A stretch of DNA of 64,000 nt from Margaritifera margaritifera (GCA_029931535.1 JAQPZY010001250.1:434001-498000); one strand, 5' to 3'. Numbered from the stretch's first letter, positions 49,099-63,103 are shown. Notes: generated by a model not told the origin, from the sequence alone. A program made the numbers and translations.

Positions 49099-50359
49099 CT
49101 GGAGAAAATTGAAGAGAAAAGGCATTTTCTTATACTAATCATTAAATAGAGGTGCAAAAATTTAGTGAAGAAAAAAACAACTTTACTTTTAACACTGCGC
49201 TTCTATGATGGAAAATCGTTAAGTCATAAGGACTGACCGAACATATTTTATTAGAGGTAAAATTGTGAATTTGTGGAAGATGTCGTTTAGTCATAAACCA
49301 ACTGAATATTTTTGTCCAGAGGTAAAAATTTGTGAGGTTGTGTAGTTTGTTATTTTTGCAAGGCGTTACATTTGAATGGAATCAAAGCAAAATCATTATT
49401 AATCAGTGACTGTTTAAAGTCAATAGTTCATCAAATGGTATAAAGACATTTTTATGTTCGAAATAAGAAAACAAAGTAAGTGCAATCAACACAAGCAACA
49501 TACACTTTTGTAAATTCTTTGAATAAAGCCACCACAATTATATATGACAAACACGTTATGTTTCCTTTTATACAACTGAACGTGCACTGTATTCAGGACA
49601 GCTTATCATGTTCGCACTTTCAAGTTTGCATCCTGGTCTACTTGTCTTATGACAAGTGTGAATATTTTAACGCCAGCTTGTTCTAAACAGGTAAATACAT
49701 AAATTATATCATCCATTTTCAAAATTTCTCTAGTTACATGGTTTAATTTAGAAAGTATGCTCATATAAAAATGTTCGTATGCATGCTATTAAGTCGGAAG
49801 GGAAAATAAAACTCTACTGCTGTAATATAGTATGTTTGATGTAGTTAAAATATATACAATTAATCAATGAAATTATGATTAAAAACATTTACGTGATAAA
49901 TTGCTCTGGTTGTACAGGTCATTAGTACAATGTAGTAATGCAGCCGTTAATCGAATTGGCATAGAATGGAGAAAAAAAATCCATGCAATATAAAGACAAT
50001 GTATGGTTTTTTTTAGTAGATGTAAGGAAATATTTCGCTCGTGAAGTGGAAACATTTTGTATTGTCAAATGTTTTCACTTCATGAATGAAATATTTCTTG
50101 ATATCTATTAAAAATAACACAAGAAACGTAGATATCCTCTATATAGTACTAGGGTTTGGAGAAGTGCTAGCATAGAAGGGAAGGTGTGGAGGGGTGCTGG
50201 AGAAAATACAATAGCATAGGAAGGAATGTGCTATTGTTTACTGTGTAATTTTGTGTGTATATCCAACATAAAGAATGTGAATCCATCAATAAAGTTTAGC
50301 AAAAGTATGAAGTACATAATTTAAGTAGATTTGTGGAATAATTATTCTTTCTTTCAGTC

Positions 50360-51120
50360 ACTGCGACCTTGACCTTTGACCATTAGACTCCAAGATGACT
50401 GGTTTGGGTTTGGTTTGGTGTTTTGCGGTACAGCAACATAAGTAGGTTATTTAGTGCCAAGACAGTTGCAGTCCACTGCCTTGCCACCACCACGGTAGCC
50501 GACCCAGACTGGTCCGATGGTAGAGTCGGGCACGCTAATCACTGACCCAGACTGGTCCGATGGTAGAGTCGGCACGCTAATTACTGACCCAGACTGGTCC
50601 GATGGTAGAGTCGGGCACGCTAATCACTGACCCAGACTGGTCCGATGGTAGAGTCGGGCACGCTAATCACTGAGAAACCAAGGCTCCTCACAAGATAAAT
50701 ATGTCTTCCTTGTCTCAAATGGCAAGTCGTCCAAACAGTTTGGTCAAAGTTGGTGATAAAGAACGCACAATATCATCCGCAAACCATTTTTCGTCTTTGA
50801 GTCACTGTGACCTTGATCTTTGACCTTTCGATCTCCCCAAATCTTTAGGTGTTTTTCCTATATCAAGTGCCAGCATTTAGTCAAGGCATGTGGTATACAA
50901 GTCAAATTTACTGTGTGGAAAGTTTTCCTCCCTTTAGTCCCTGTGGCCTTGACCTTTGACCTTTGAGTCCAAAATCGATACCTTTCTTCCTTACTGCAAA
51001 TGCAAACTACTTATAAAGCGTACTAATTGTAGACTGTGTAGAACTCGAGTTATTGTGTGGAAACGAAATAGGGAACTGACGGACGGACAACACCATAACG
51101 CCTTAGGGCGCGTTTAAAAA
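50360..51120. repeat. Dispersed molluscan-type repeat with TGACCTTTGACC motifs
   Basis: 'tgcgaccttgacctttgacc' (50363), 'tgtgaccttgatctttgacc' (50808) and 'tgtggccttgacctttgacc' (50942) are each followed by 'tt...gactccaa' type text. The end is 'gaactgacggacggac' (51075). The pattern is well known from bivalve and gastropod genomes. Confidence 0.7.
50400..50690. mobile_element. Second SINE-like copy with internal 43 bp tandem expansion
   Basis: Begins 'ggtttggtttggtgttttgc', shares 'cagcaacataagtaggtta' and 'agtgccaaga' with 47186-47396, and then contains four head-to-tail units of 'gacccagactggtccgatgg...gcacgctaat.act' at about 50505-50675. Confidence 0.7.
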
Positions 51121-51204
51121 ACTGAAAAAAAGGTTTAATCAATCTGTCTGTACCCATCCAGCGTTCTTACATAGAAAGACGGAACTGTATGCACCTTGTC
51201 ATAC

Positions 51205-51361
51205 CTCAAGCACAAATGGTATGTCCCTGCGCTTGCCCCTCTTACTGAGCTCAAAGCCTGCTGTATCCAGCTTCATGCAGTACGTCCAGCTGTTGTCTTC
51301 ATTTTCCTTGTTCGTCTGCTCCTTCTCAACCACTTGTTTCTCCCCGTGAATCAGTACCTTG
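51205..51361 (-). CDS. CNRIP1: CNRIP1 homologue, coding exon 2
   Basis: Internal exon of 157 nt, acceptor CTTTATAG before 51361, donor TTGAG|GTATGA after 51205. One leading base completes an Arg codon split from the exon at 63104, then 52 codons follow and it ends in phase 0. It encodes KVLIHGEKQVVEKEQ and WTYCMKLDTAGFELSKRGKR, equivalent to the beta-strands 'isigG..v.le......yty..dteGv..tk.G.R' of vertebrate CNRIP1. The ATG-started frame that extends upstream to 51423 runs into intron and should not be used. Confidence 0.87.
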
Positions 51362-52179
51362 CTATAAAGATACAGAGTCATGAGAGCCATCAGAAGACAA
51401 ATTGTAGACATTGCATTCTCCATCCGGAGTCATGAGAGTCATCAGAGGACAAATTGTAGACATTTAATTCTCCATAAAATAGGTTTTGGAGCAGAGACGT
51501 TACATCAATGGACGGAAATGAGATCAATAGTTTTTACAACAAAAATGGGAAAACGTTGCAATATTAGATGTTACCGACCGCATGCTGCTGGTAATTGTCG
51601 AAGACGAAGCGCAATGTATTTTCATTACATTTGACAACATTCTTAAGATAAAATGTGCAACAAATCCAGAATGGTTCAAACGAAATAAACGAAAAATAAT
51701 GATGTCGATTTCAAGATATACGGGTGAGGCACATACTAAAATGCGAACATCAGTGATACATTATACTAATGGTGACAGAGTGTCATATAAGAGGTTGTGG
51801 AACAAGCAGGCATAAAGCATTAATCATGTCTCAAAACATATATAGTGTTTATCAAACTTTAAAAATAAGCTGCTATTCCATCACACCACCTTCCTGTTTG
51901 CACCTAATGCTTGCACTTACGAGATGTAGCAACAAAATATAGTTTGACACGCCTAAAAGATTTCCCCACAAAACACACGCGCACATACATACGCACACAC
52001 ACAATAAGAGCTATGGTGAAACTACTGCATGCAAGTTGAATGTAATGTAGGGACTAAATCTGATTAAAACAGAGACCTACTTATAATAAATTGATATCTG
52101 AGATCTCGATTTTAATCAAACTGGGCATGGATTCCTTATGACCCCCTTGGCAACAAACAAGGCACTTATATGAAATGAT

Positions 52180-52181
52180 AA

Positions 52182-52250
<69 letters not shown>
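52180..52250. repeat. (AG)n microsatellite
   Basis: About 70 bases of uninterrupted AG. Confidence 0.95.
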
Positions 52251-52254
<4 letters not shown>

Positions 52255-52588
52255 GGATATATAATATCTTGTCAAATGGGGTCGGGAGTTTAAGGCACCA
52301 TATTTTTTACCTATACACGAACATCATGAACTGGTGTCAATAAATGTTAAGTTCATTGTATTTAAAATTCCAGTTGTTCACATTGTATAATCTTAAAATG
52401 TAAGCTGTAGACAATATTGGGGAGAAGGGATAAGTCTGTTTGTACATAGTGTATTTCTGTCCAATTTTCAATAATTTGGTAAAATTTTGAAGATAACTAC
52501 GCACACAAATTATCGTTGTCCGTTTTACGATACATGTATATTATGTTTGCAGTACCATAAAGTGTTTAATAAATCTATCACATACATG

Positions 52589-52696
<108 letters not shown>

Positions 52697-52799
52697 CTGC
52701 ATATGTCTAACTAAACGAGTAAATGAGGTCAAATATGTCTGTATTTAATTTTTGTATGATTGTATCATCTCATTTGAAAGTCTTGTTGTATATTATTTT

Positions 52800-52950
52800 T
52801 CTTGAAACTTGTTTACTCTTTTGGAGCGTGCATGTGTGCATGTACGTGCGTGTGTGTATCAGTGTGTATGTGTTTAGTCTCGAAACTAATTTACTATCTC
52901 TCCTAGAACGCGCGTGTGTGTATGTACGTCTGTGTGTATCAGTATGGATA
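52800..52950. repeat. Imperfect tandem duplication, ~75 bp
   Basis: Two units share 'tcgaaact.. tttact', 'cgtgtgtgtat' and 'tgtgtgtatcagt' blocks. Confidence 0.6.
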
Positions 52951-53925
52951 TTGGCCATTTATCATTCCATCCCAGTAGAAATCTATAGTGTGATGGCCTT
53001 CATCGTTTACATCTAACATCACATTTCCTGGAAATATTAAATAATAAGAGACGCAGCTTTGTCTCGGTACATTCATGATCAATAATAGATTAATAATAGA
53101 TTAATGCTCTCAACAGCCAGCAGGATGTTTTTTTTATTTATTCGTTTACTAAGGCTGCACATTTGGAATTCTGCCATCCTTACATGTTGGACTCAACATA
53201 TTTACAGTAAAACAAAGCGATAAAACAAAAAATAAATACATAAATAATATAGAGTGGTAAAAATGGAACAAAACACATTCATTGCTCTTCATACAATGAC
53301 ACATACAGACTGTTAGGCCCTTTTACACGGATACCATCTTTTACACACACACACACATTTTACTTTATTCACTGACATCTCTCTCGCACCCTTAAATGTT
53401 CAGCACGACAATAATACAATATAATAATAGAAAGAAATTTTTAAAAAAATTAAAAAATAATTATATGTTTATTTTTTATCAATATCCTGTCATTCTTTTC
53501 TATGAGAGAACAAAGACGGGAACAATCCTAAACTGGCACAAGAACCACCTTTGATGACAATAGCTGTGCCAGGCGATATCGTCGTAACGGTGCCGCGTTT
53601 TTGCGGTATAATCGATATTTGCATCACCTATTCCGTTATTAAGCACTTCCAAATGAAAATGTGCGTTCATAGGGTTGTACCAAATTAGCATGTGAAAATT
53701 GAGTTTGTGAGTTTGAATTAAACCAGCTCTCTGCCACAACAACAATGGCTTTCTTACCACATGTATTTCTCATGGTTGTAATGGAATTTTTGATCCATAT
53801 GCCAATCTAAAAATTACTTCAAATTCAAATCCCAACAACGATTTAGAAATTTATATAGATTTATCACGTACACAATTAAATTATCTTAAACAATATGGGT
53901 CAGAGTAGAGTAAGAAAATGAATAG

Positions 53926-54405
53926 TTAGGTTGCAGTGAGATAGGTTAAAGATATATAGGTACGAAATGATAGAGTATATAAGTTGCAGGGAAATAGGTT
54001 AAAGATATATAGGTGGGGAATGACAGAGTATTTAAGTTGCAGGGAAATAGGTTAAAGATATATAGGTGGGGAATGATCGAGTATTTAAGTTGCAGGGAAA
54101 TAGGTTAAAGATATATAGGTGGGGAATGACAGAGTATTTAAGTTGCAGGGAAATAGGTTAAAGATATTTAAGTGGGGAATGATCGAGTATTTAAGTTGCA
54201 GAGAAATAGGTTAAAGATATATAGGTGGGGAATGACAGAGTATTTAAGTTGCAGGAAATAGGTTATAGATATATAGGTGGGGAATGACAGAGTATTTAAG
54301 TTGCAGGGAAATAGGTTAAAGATATATAGGTGGGGAATGATAGAGTATTTAAGTTGCATGAAAATAGGTTAAAGATATATAGGTGGGGAATGATAGAGTA
54401 ATAAA
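53926..54405. repeat. 53 bp minisatellite, about nine copies
   Basis: Head-to-tail units with 'aaataggttaaagatatata', 'ggtggggaatga' and 'gagtatttaagttgcag'. Inner copies are almost identical and the left end is more divergent. The repeating open frames on the minus strand are artefacts of the period. Confidence 0.92.
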
Positions 54406-54609
54406 AAGAGTTTGGTGGAATATTGATAACACATTTCTGAAGCAAAAACAGAAAATCCGAGTATCCACCTCTGACACATAATAACAAATATTTTAGCTCT
54501 AGTCTTGATAAAGAAAACTTGTCTAATAAATATTCTTTTCTGAGCAGTATTTTGCCGATAATACTTTCACTTTGTTGTCTTCTATACTTCTTCCTGACAT
54601 TGGCCTTAT

Positions 54610-56400
54610 TAATATTTACATTAGCAAAAAGAAAAGAAAAGACGCACTTTCAAATCTCTACATTTAGCAAGGCTGGGGGTCCTGATAAGATCCACTCTAG
54701 GCTACTTAAGGAAGGAACTCACATATCATCGCGATATTAGTCGCAACTTATCAATAATCCCACCAATCTTCATTTTTTCCAAAGAGGCCAATGCTACTCC
54801 TATTCATAAAAATGGGATAAAAATGTTGTTTCAAATTACAAACCTATTTCTCTACTAAGTTGTATGGGGAAAATATTTGAAAAATGTCTTCAAATATATG
54901 TATAACTATCTTACAGTCAGCAACCAAATTAGTCATCTATAATCTGGTTTAATACCAAAAGATTCGGCTCCTTTACAACTGTGTAATATGTACAATACTT
55001 ATTGCAAGGTGGACGAAGAAGGTAAAGAAATTAAAGTGGTGTTTTGTTACACTAGTAAGGTTTCGATAAAGTCTGGCACAAATTTTTAATTTATAAACTA
55101 AGAAATATTGGAACTGGTGATGAACTATTGGAATGTTTTTTAAAATAATTTTTTCAAACAGGACACAAAAAGTTGTTTTAGAAGGTTGCACTTAAGACCA
55201 ACAACATGTCAGGTCTAGTGTGCCTCAGGAATCTATACTTAGACCACTGCCATTTTAAATTTATATTAAATATATTTTCACTGATATTTAGTCCAGTAAA
55301 TAAAGTCCAGTTTGCTGATGATATGTTTTTGTCAATTACTGTTGAGGACTCAACTCTGGCTGCTGGTGCTTTGGACGAAAACCTATTTAAAATCAATTCG
55401 TGGGCTGATCAATGATTAGTTGATTTTAATTCAAACAAAACCGAATCAATGATCATATGCAGAAAATTTCAAAAGGAACATCACCCACACATTTTAATGA
55501 ATGATGCCGTTATTAAGAATGTCACTTCTCATAAACACTTGGGCGTAACACTGGATGAAACCCTGTCCTGACATATAGATCCACAGGAAAAAATACAGAA
55601 ACATGGAAAAGGTTAGATATACTACGAAGTATGAAATTCAGACTGGATAGAAAATTATTAGAGCTTTATTTCACCTCTATAAAACCTGTTTTGGAGTGGG
55701 GGATATTATCTGGAACTGCCCCATAATAAAAAGATGAAATACAAAAATTTTAAGCTGAAGTAGGTAGAATCGTTTTTGAGGCAATACATTCCATATGATA
55801 TGCTAGAAGTCTGAAGGAGACAAAATGGAAAAGACTTTCAGCAAAGCGATACAAACACAGACAACATCGTGACAGAACAAACCTTCAAACGCCTTTCGCC
55901 AGGACAAATCTATACCAAACTTGGTTTTTACCAAAGTTTGTTGCGGAATGTAATCTTCTGCCTTGGGAAATAATGGTCAATCCTTCGTCATATTCTTTTA
56001 AGTCATACTTAAATAAAAATCTAGAAAAGGTCCCAATCTATTACTATCAAGGTGAACGATTAGCACAAATTATGCACACACGACATCGACTAGCTTGTAG
56101 TTTATTAAGCTACGATCTTTTCAAAAATCATTCGCCATGTAGCAATAGGTGTTCATACGGCGAACCAGAAACCTCAAACCATTTTCTCTTAGGCTGTACA
56201 AAAATATCTTAGTATCAAAAACCTAACAATAGGAATTTTGACCCATAGTACAGATACAACTTCGATATTAATGGGTAACCCATTGCAATCGCTTGAGATT
56301 AACGAGATTTTTAAGGCGGTCGAAAAGTACATAATAGTGACTAAGAGATTTGTTTATCACTATTTATCTTTACATTAGGCTCTTATATCTCTTGTACGTA
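54610..56400 (+). mobile_element. Decayed non-LTR retrotransposon (LINE C)
   Basis: The plus strand carries an ordered series of RT relics: KAGGPDKIHSRLLKEG (54668-54715), NYKPISLL near 54838-54862, then GFDKVWHKFLIYKLRN near 55060, VQFADDMFL (55307, the palm FADD), KTESMIICRKFQ, HKHLGVTLDETLS, and a C-terminal HRLACSLLSYDLFKNH with CSYGEPETSNHFLLGC. This is the domain order of a Jockey/CR1-grade LINE with a terminal Cys/His motif. There are many stops and frame changes. Its clade is undecided. Confidence 0.72.
55973..56212 (+). pseudogene. LINE C C-terminal Cys/His domain
   Basis: Open frame of 79 codons containing YYYQGERLAQIMHTRHRL and CSNRCSYGEPETSNHFLLGC, the post-RT zinc-knuckle-like segment (C..C..G..ET..HfLl.C). 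It ends in TAG after ISC-like KIS. Confidence 0.65.
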
Positions 56401-57033
56401 TTTAGTTATTACATATATACCACCTGAGCTGAAGTCAAAAGTCCTTTACCTACCCCCCCCCCCACGCCAACATCATCACATTTTTTTATATTAAAGTATA
56501 CAGCAACATGTGTCTGCTATAAACGCTTGTTAGTTACTGTTTGATTTAAATTACAATATTTATGTACAATTGTCCTTAAATATTTCACCAGGATTTTTCA
56601 ATCTTTTGCAATGATATGTTTTCATCACTCACGTCAGCCACATTATTAAAGTAAATAATATTGTTAATAAGGAGCGAGATCGAAATGAGCTGAAGCTTGT
56701 TGTTGAATCCTCTATATCTCTTGTTTTGTATGTACTTTCTATGATGACTTCTGCAAATAAATACTGTTTAAATCAAAATCAAGAGTCTTGACATAACAGG
56801 ATGATAGGCTAAAGATATTAAGGTATGGTATTGCGAAAGTTATCACGTATCTTGACTATTATGTAGCCAAGAGAGTGTGTTGGTAGAAAGTAAAGGGACT
56901 CCACAGCAAAAGCAATGGTGGTTATGACAGGGATATACTCATAGTAATGCTTCTTGAAAAGCCTAGCAAAGTAAATCTGACTTATTGGTAATGATCATGA
57001 ATGGAACAGAACAGACGTATAAATGTAAAATAA

Positions 57034-57080
57034 CAATAATAATAATAATAATAATAATTATAATAATAACAATAATAATA
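57034..57080. repeat. (AAT)n microsatellite, interrupted
   Basis: AAT/AAC trinucleotides over about 45 bases. Confidence 0.9.
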
Positions 57081-59284
57081 ATTTTTATAGTGTACTCAAT
57101 AGCCTATGTAAATAACCCTACCTTTTTCTGCTGAATAGTCTTGTAGCAGATACAGTCTAATTTAGTTATATGAGATGAATAATACATTTCTTCAAATTAG
57201 GAAAGTGAAGCTTTCTCAGGGATTTTTTCGACATGGATGTTGAAAGTTCCATTAGCCTTTAGACACAAAAGATCTTCAACCTAAATTGATTTCACGAAAG
57301 CGAATATGCTGATTGCGGCTCATATAGAGCGTCAAAGTAGTCATTTTGTTTTTCTTTTCTGTTCCTCTCTTTTTTATTTCGTACTTGACTGTCGAAACTC
57401 TGTGCAATTTCGTGTAGCATGTAATTTTCATCTTAAAGACGAAGTGTCGATCTTCAGAAAAGCAAATTAGAAGCCATAATTATCACAAACCGCCATGAGT
57501 CAGGGATTAAGCATAGGTCAAGCAGGCAGTTTATTAAAATACTTGGAAAACTGCCTGAATGTATCATACGCTTTGTATTCACTGAAATGTATATGCATAT
57601 TACTAATAATGAAGGAAATACGACGTATTGATTGAAGTTCCAGGAATCATTGCCACCGCTTGGATTAAAGCAAAATTGATGTTCCCAGATGCTTTATCCC
57701 GGACAAATCTAATCAAAGTGCAATCATAAGTACGGTGCAAACCTGATGGCTACGCTATCCTCTTTCACAGTACGACAACAAGTGCAATGAGTTTACTCAG
57801 AAAATCAGGTCTTCCATCCTATACCACGTGGCAAGAACTGATGTGTTTTATATCATTAGAATCAATAGCTATTGAGATATTTGACTTCAAATTTCAAATA
57901 GTTTCACAGTCTCTGACTTGAATCTTGTACGATTTAAGGTCCGACCTTATTTAGTGTGATACCACCACCCCCTTTTTTTTTACCACGGTGAAGAGAGAAA
58001 AATGTTCAATGAAAAGGCACTTGCTAAACTAGTTACTGATAAAACCAGTCCTCTTCCTCTCTTACTACCATTAGTACAGTTTTAAAAAATAAAAAAATAC
58101 AAATTTAAAAATATTTGCACAGGCTGTTTATATTTCTTGTAATTAAGCAACTTCTCGTCCACCAAATACCACACTGTTATTGTTTGCTCTTGGCGGAACA
58201 TTATCAATTTCTGTAAATGTTCTATACCTGTCTACATTCGCTGTGACGTATAAATATGTATGATGAACTCGTGGAAAAATATCCTTGTAAAATATACTTG
58301 GTGCGCGATGACCAAAATTAAGTTAATAACTACCGTTTATGGTGCATATACGTACCATGAGTCAAATATATATAACCAATAAACACACTCAACGTGATTC
58401 ATGTGAAGCAAGCAACTGTATCACTGTAGATGACAAGATGACGCTACATTCACTCGAAACTGGAGAAGGAATGAGGCCTATCCAGGGGATCGTGTTACCT
58501 TGTGCCGTCAAAATATTGGTCTTTATTCCGTGTTCCCTAAAAATAAATCCAACATTCCCTAGCATTTCATAGGTAAAGACAAACTCGGGACACGGAATTC
58601 TGGATCAAATTTTAGGGGCAAGTTTTGTAACTGACAACCTTGAAGTATTAAAATGACTGTCGCAGAGTCATGTGATATGACAATGCGGGTTTCTACGAGA
58701 ATGTGTTACCTTAAATTAATAAGACCATAGACAGTGTGCAGTTTTTTAAAGGCAGAGTAACTAATGACATACAGCGCTTGTAAATTTGAGCGGTAACCCC
58801 TGTCTTGAAATTACGTTAGTTTCTTAACATTTGCAAAATCATAGAAAGGACGAAGAAATTCATGCGTATCCTGCAAATGAATCACGTGCAAAACTGTCAA
58901 TCATTTTAGGTACTTTTCCCTTGCCTGTTGTAGAAGTTATGACTATTTCAAAATGTACAAATTACAATAATGTTTGATATAAATTCTTTGCATTTGTTCC
59001 TAAACCTTACATTGCAAGCGACAATGGAGGCACATGCATGAGAAAGTTTATTTATTTATTTAATTTTTGTAGGAATATTTAACATATTTCAAGTTAGATA
59101 TAGTCTATAGCTGCTGCAAGTTTGGCAGAAAGGTATTTTGATAAAATCTTCTTTTGGGGGAGCTAAACTAATACAACCATGATAGTCTGATTCTGTATTC
59201 AATGGGTATCACAATTTTGCGTCTGTGCGATACTCTCGTGGCGATACCTCGCTATTTAAAGTGGATTGACATGCTTATCATGAG

Positions 59285-59560
59285 AAAATAACTAACCTCA
59301 GACAAACTTGTCTAGCAAAGCAAATAAATGACAATATAAAATAAATACCCTCAACCATGCTTGTCAAGCAAAGAGAATATAAGACAATGCAAAATAAATA
59401 GCTTCACCCATGCTGGTCTAGCACAGCGCATGTAAGACAATATAAAATAAATAGCTTCACCCATGCTTGTCTAGCACAGCGAATATAAGACAATTAAAAC
59501 AACTAGCCTCACACAAGCTTGTCTACAATATACAATAAATAGCCTCACATATGCTTGTTT
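59285..59560. repeat. Minisatellite, about 60 bp unit, five copies
   Basis: Units share 'catgcttgtctagcacagcg', 'ataagacaat' and 'aaaataaatagcttcaccc' with growing divergence at both ends. Confidence 0.8.
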
Positions 59561-59576
59561 AATAAAATAAATATAA

Positions 59577-59651
59577 GTGTGTATGTATGTATGTATGTAT
59601 GTATGTATGTATGTATGTATGTATGTATGTATGTATGTATGTATGTATGTA
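59577..59651. repeat. (GTAT)n microsatellite
   Basis: About 75 bases of perfect GTAT tetranucleotides. Confidence 0.95.
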
Positions 59652-60229
59652 TTAGCGTTTTACATCACCTTCGCACAGTAGTGGCTGTATGGTGCCAACT
59701 AAAGGCAAAATTCTAAAAAAGTAAGGTTCTAAAAATGTAAATAAAGAATTGCACAAAAATATACGAATATAAGACAATGCAAATTTTACTTGATTTTCAT
59801 ATAACTCGGCTTATTCCTATCGTTTATATTTGGACATTTTGCCGTCAGAAACACTCAAAAACAGGGGAAATGAAAAGAAAAAAAAAAAGCAAAAACATAA
59901 ATTTTAGAGTATTTAAATACTATTTATAACATTCACATTATAGTTCTTTCCCTCTGGTTGAATTGTGTTTTATTGTCATTGAATTAATGTATCTTGTTTG
60001 TATGGTTTGTAAAATTTTATATATACCGTCATTGTAACCTGTTCCTTTAACTTGCTTATTTTCTTATATGTTGATCTTAAAGCTTTTGCAACTTAAATCT
60101 TGAACCACAGCTAGAACCCCATTGGAAATAAGACACATAAAGGATGTATGGGTAATCCTTGGTTTAATCACCATGTCTTGATTTACTTGTGTAACGTGTA
60201 CCTCTTTTGTGTCATGTATTTGATTGTAT

Positions 60230-60425
60230 TATTGCCAGCGGCGCAGGAACCGCCCAAGCAACCCCTGTAAATGCTGGGGGGGGGGGGGGAGGGAGCCAGG
60301 CAGAGTGTGGGTACCACAAAATTCCCATCAAACAACTTTTTTTTTTAACTGGGAAGGGGCCCCAAAATTAAGTTTTGTGGGGTCGGTGGGTGGGGTGGTG
60401 CAGAAGTTCTCGCTACGCCACTCAT
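60230..60425. repeat. G-rich dispersed repeat fragment
   Basis: Contains a G13 run at about 60276-60288 and 'ggggcccc', 'ggtcggtgggtggggtggtg' segments, bounded by 'ggcgcaggaaccg' and 'cgctacgccactc'. It looks like a decayed interspersed element. The open frame through it is not convincing. Confidence 0.4.
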
Positions 60426-60584
60426 TATTGCATATATATTATCTTAAATGCTATCTGTGCCTCTTGTACTGTCTATATTTTGCTTACTGCATGTTTTATG
60501 TCTTGTATAGAATTTTTAAATATATTTCATCTTGAATTTACTAATTAGCTACAACTATATGTTAAAAGGATTAGGAAGTGGTAT

Positions 60585-60712
60585 TTATGTACACTGTAAG
60601 CAGATACTGGTAGATACCTAAATAAGGACGTACCTACAGGAAGTCGTATATATGTACAATGTAAGCAGATACTGGTAGGTACCTTAATAAGGACGTACCT
60701 ACCAATCTTTAT
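60585..60712. repeat. Tandem duplication, ~66 bp, two copies
   Basis: Both units hold 'tgtaagcagatactggtag' and 'taaggacgtacctac', with few differences. Confidence 0.85.
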
Positions 60713-63103
60713 ACATCCATCCATACGTACATACATTCATGCACGTAGACAGTCGAACAAACAGAGAACCAGACTGATGAATATTTTAGATATAAGGAAG
60801 AACGACCAAAAGAATCCGACTGGCCTTACTCCCTGCGTTTACATTCCATATTACACATTTTAGTTTGGGGTATCAATCACCTATGAATTCCCTCCGGGTC
60901 TTTACAAGGTGTTCCACTATCATACTCATCCAAACTATTCATGACTTAATTACTTGCATATTTGCTTGTCAGAGTCTTACTCAAATCTAAATTACGCGGA
61001 TAATTCGGGCAGTGGAGGAATGAAATATGTCGTACAATCTTAACGCATCACTACAGCTCCTTGTGTATTACTTGCAATCGTCGAGCTCTTACCGTAGGAG
61101 AATAGTCATATTAAGTTATGTATTCGTTTTAAAGGTGGGCACCGAGAGACAGATAGTGGAGTTTAATGTATGATGAAAACGACTGGCTTTTAAACAAAGA
61201 CAATTAGTGTAGAAAATACCATTTTTTTCTAAATGTTAGGGTGGCGGATGACGGTGAGCTAGGGTGACGGTAAAACGCGTGGCGTTATAACGGATCTAGT
61301 CTTTATTTTAGATAATATGCAAGATCAATGTTGAGATGCCGGTTTAAAATCGATACTGTTGCTTGAGGGAATATAAACTTTAATAACTGAATCTTATAAT
61401 ATTTCATAGAAAGTTAGGCATGCTAAAAAAATCTTAACAGGAAATATGCAGTATATAAATATAGCAATGCACAGACCTTATATAATGAGGCAATACAACA
61501 GGGGAAAAATCCGGTCCCAGTGTAATACTTTCTTCTTTTTTGCGGCGATGGGTGGGGGTGGAGTGAAGTATGAGTTGCGAATGGTCCAAACTAATCTCCA
61601 TATGGATGAATGATGTAAAACCTTTTGGCTGTGTCATTTACACAACACATTCTATTGATCGAAATGAAATATTATATTGCACTTTTCATTCAACACATGT
61701 GAGATATTTATTTCTACGCTCAACCGTTAATACATCGTTTCATGGTCTCTTTTTAAAATAAATTAAATGCTGATAGGTATATTGATATGTATTTTCAATA
61801 ACGGATGGCTTATAAAAAACAAACCAGAAGAAAATCAAAGTTTGAACCAAGAAATCGATTGTGAGCGTCAACGCGGTATGCATCGTTTTGGAACACTGAA
61901 GGCATGTTTCCATTTGCAGCATATAATGACCGAATACAATTAAAATGATTACAGAGTCGAAGACGACAGTTCAGCTCGAATTACTCTATCTCCATTTGTT
62001 CATGAGCGAATGCATTGATCTAATTCAATATCTGGAAATATTAACCAGCTTTTTCATTTTTTTTTCACTGCAGGATGTACAGTACACGTGGGTCTACAAC
62101 GATAGTTAGGATATTATACGATGCGATAATTTATTAAGTCTCACCTCTGAACATTTATAAAATATGACATACAGAATTTAAATGTGCAATAGCCACCCAC
62201 TCGTTTGAGTCATTGGAGAAAAAATATATAATGCACCATAAAATTGATATGCAAAATTTATGTTACAATTTAACACGTCAAGCATGTACTGGCGCTAACA
62301 TTTATAAAGTTACCTGGTTAGAGAAAAAAACCTCAAATCAAAAGATAAAATGCAAAATGTTATATAGGCTTTTGTCCGCCTTGTAATCTTGGTTCACATC
62401 AAGTACCTACCTAATGATTTACCTGCCTACCCACCAACCTACCTACAGAACACATACAGACGGACTGTCTCGTTGAAGTAGAATTTCATTTCACACATAC
62501 ACCCTGACTATGTCAATACAGGAGTTTATGTGGAATTCATTGTTTTCTACATTATGCTTCAATTTAATTTTGTCACAAGCAGTTCGGGTATTAGTTTCGT
62601 AATGTATGAAGTCATGTTTTACAGTGTCTAATTTCGGTCACACCTGAATAGCATCGCCAATGTTTGTCGGTACAAATGTTCAAGATCAGACTGACCCCCT
62701 CCCCTCCCCCCTCCCCGGGAAACCGCTCATATGTCTTGCCCCGATGGACCAGTCCGACCCTAAAAATGTTTCGATTAGGAAATACTAATTACAGAATATT
62801 TGTAATATAATATTGCACTGAGATAGTCGAAGCTGTCATAGTTGTATATATTGCATATATTATTTAATATTGTAAATTTGATATAGTTGTATTACATAAA
62901 TCGACATTTCATATTCTTGTGTTAAGAACGATAATCATTTTATTGCATCGAAATTCGAACCGCACTGTTATCACTGAACACGCAATTTATATCGGCTAAG
63001 TGCAAAGTGCTTGCATCATAATCTCTAAGTAGCTGCTGTATCTGTATAGAGATATGTATTTATACAACAAGTACGTATATATACAACATAACGGTAAACT
63101 TAC

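Larger units (their letters stand above)
49099..51204 (-). other. CNRIP1 intron 2
   Basis: About 2.1 kb, GT-AG. It carries the SINE-like copy and its 43 bp repeats (50400-50690) and three 'ccttgacctttgacc' repeats (50360-50970). No other exon was seen. Confidence 0.6.

Noticed and set aside
54168..54487. Repeating minus-strand frames (NTLSFPTYIS...)
   Set aside because: Caused by the 53 bp minisatellite period and not a protein repeat.
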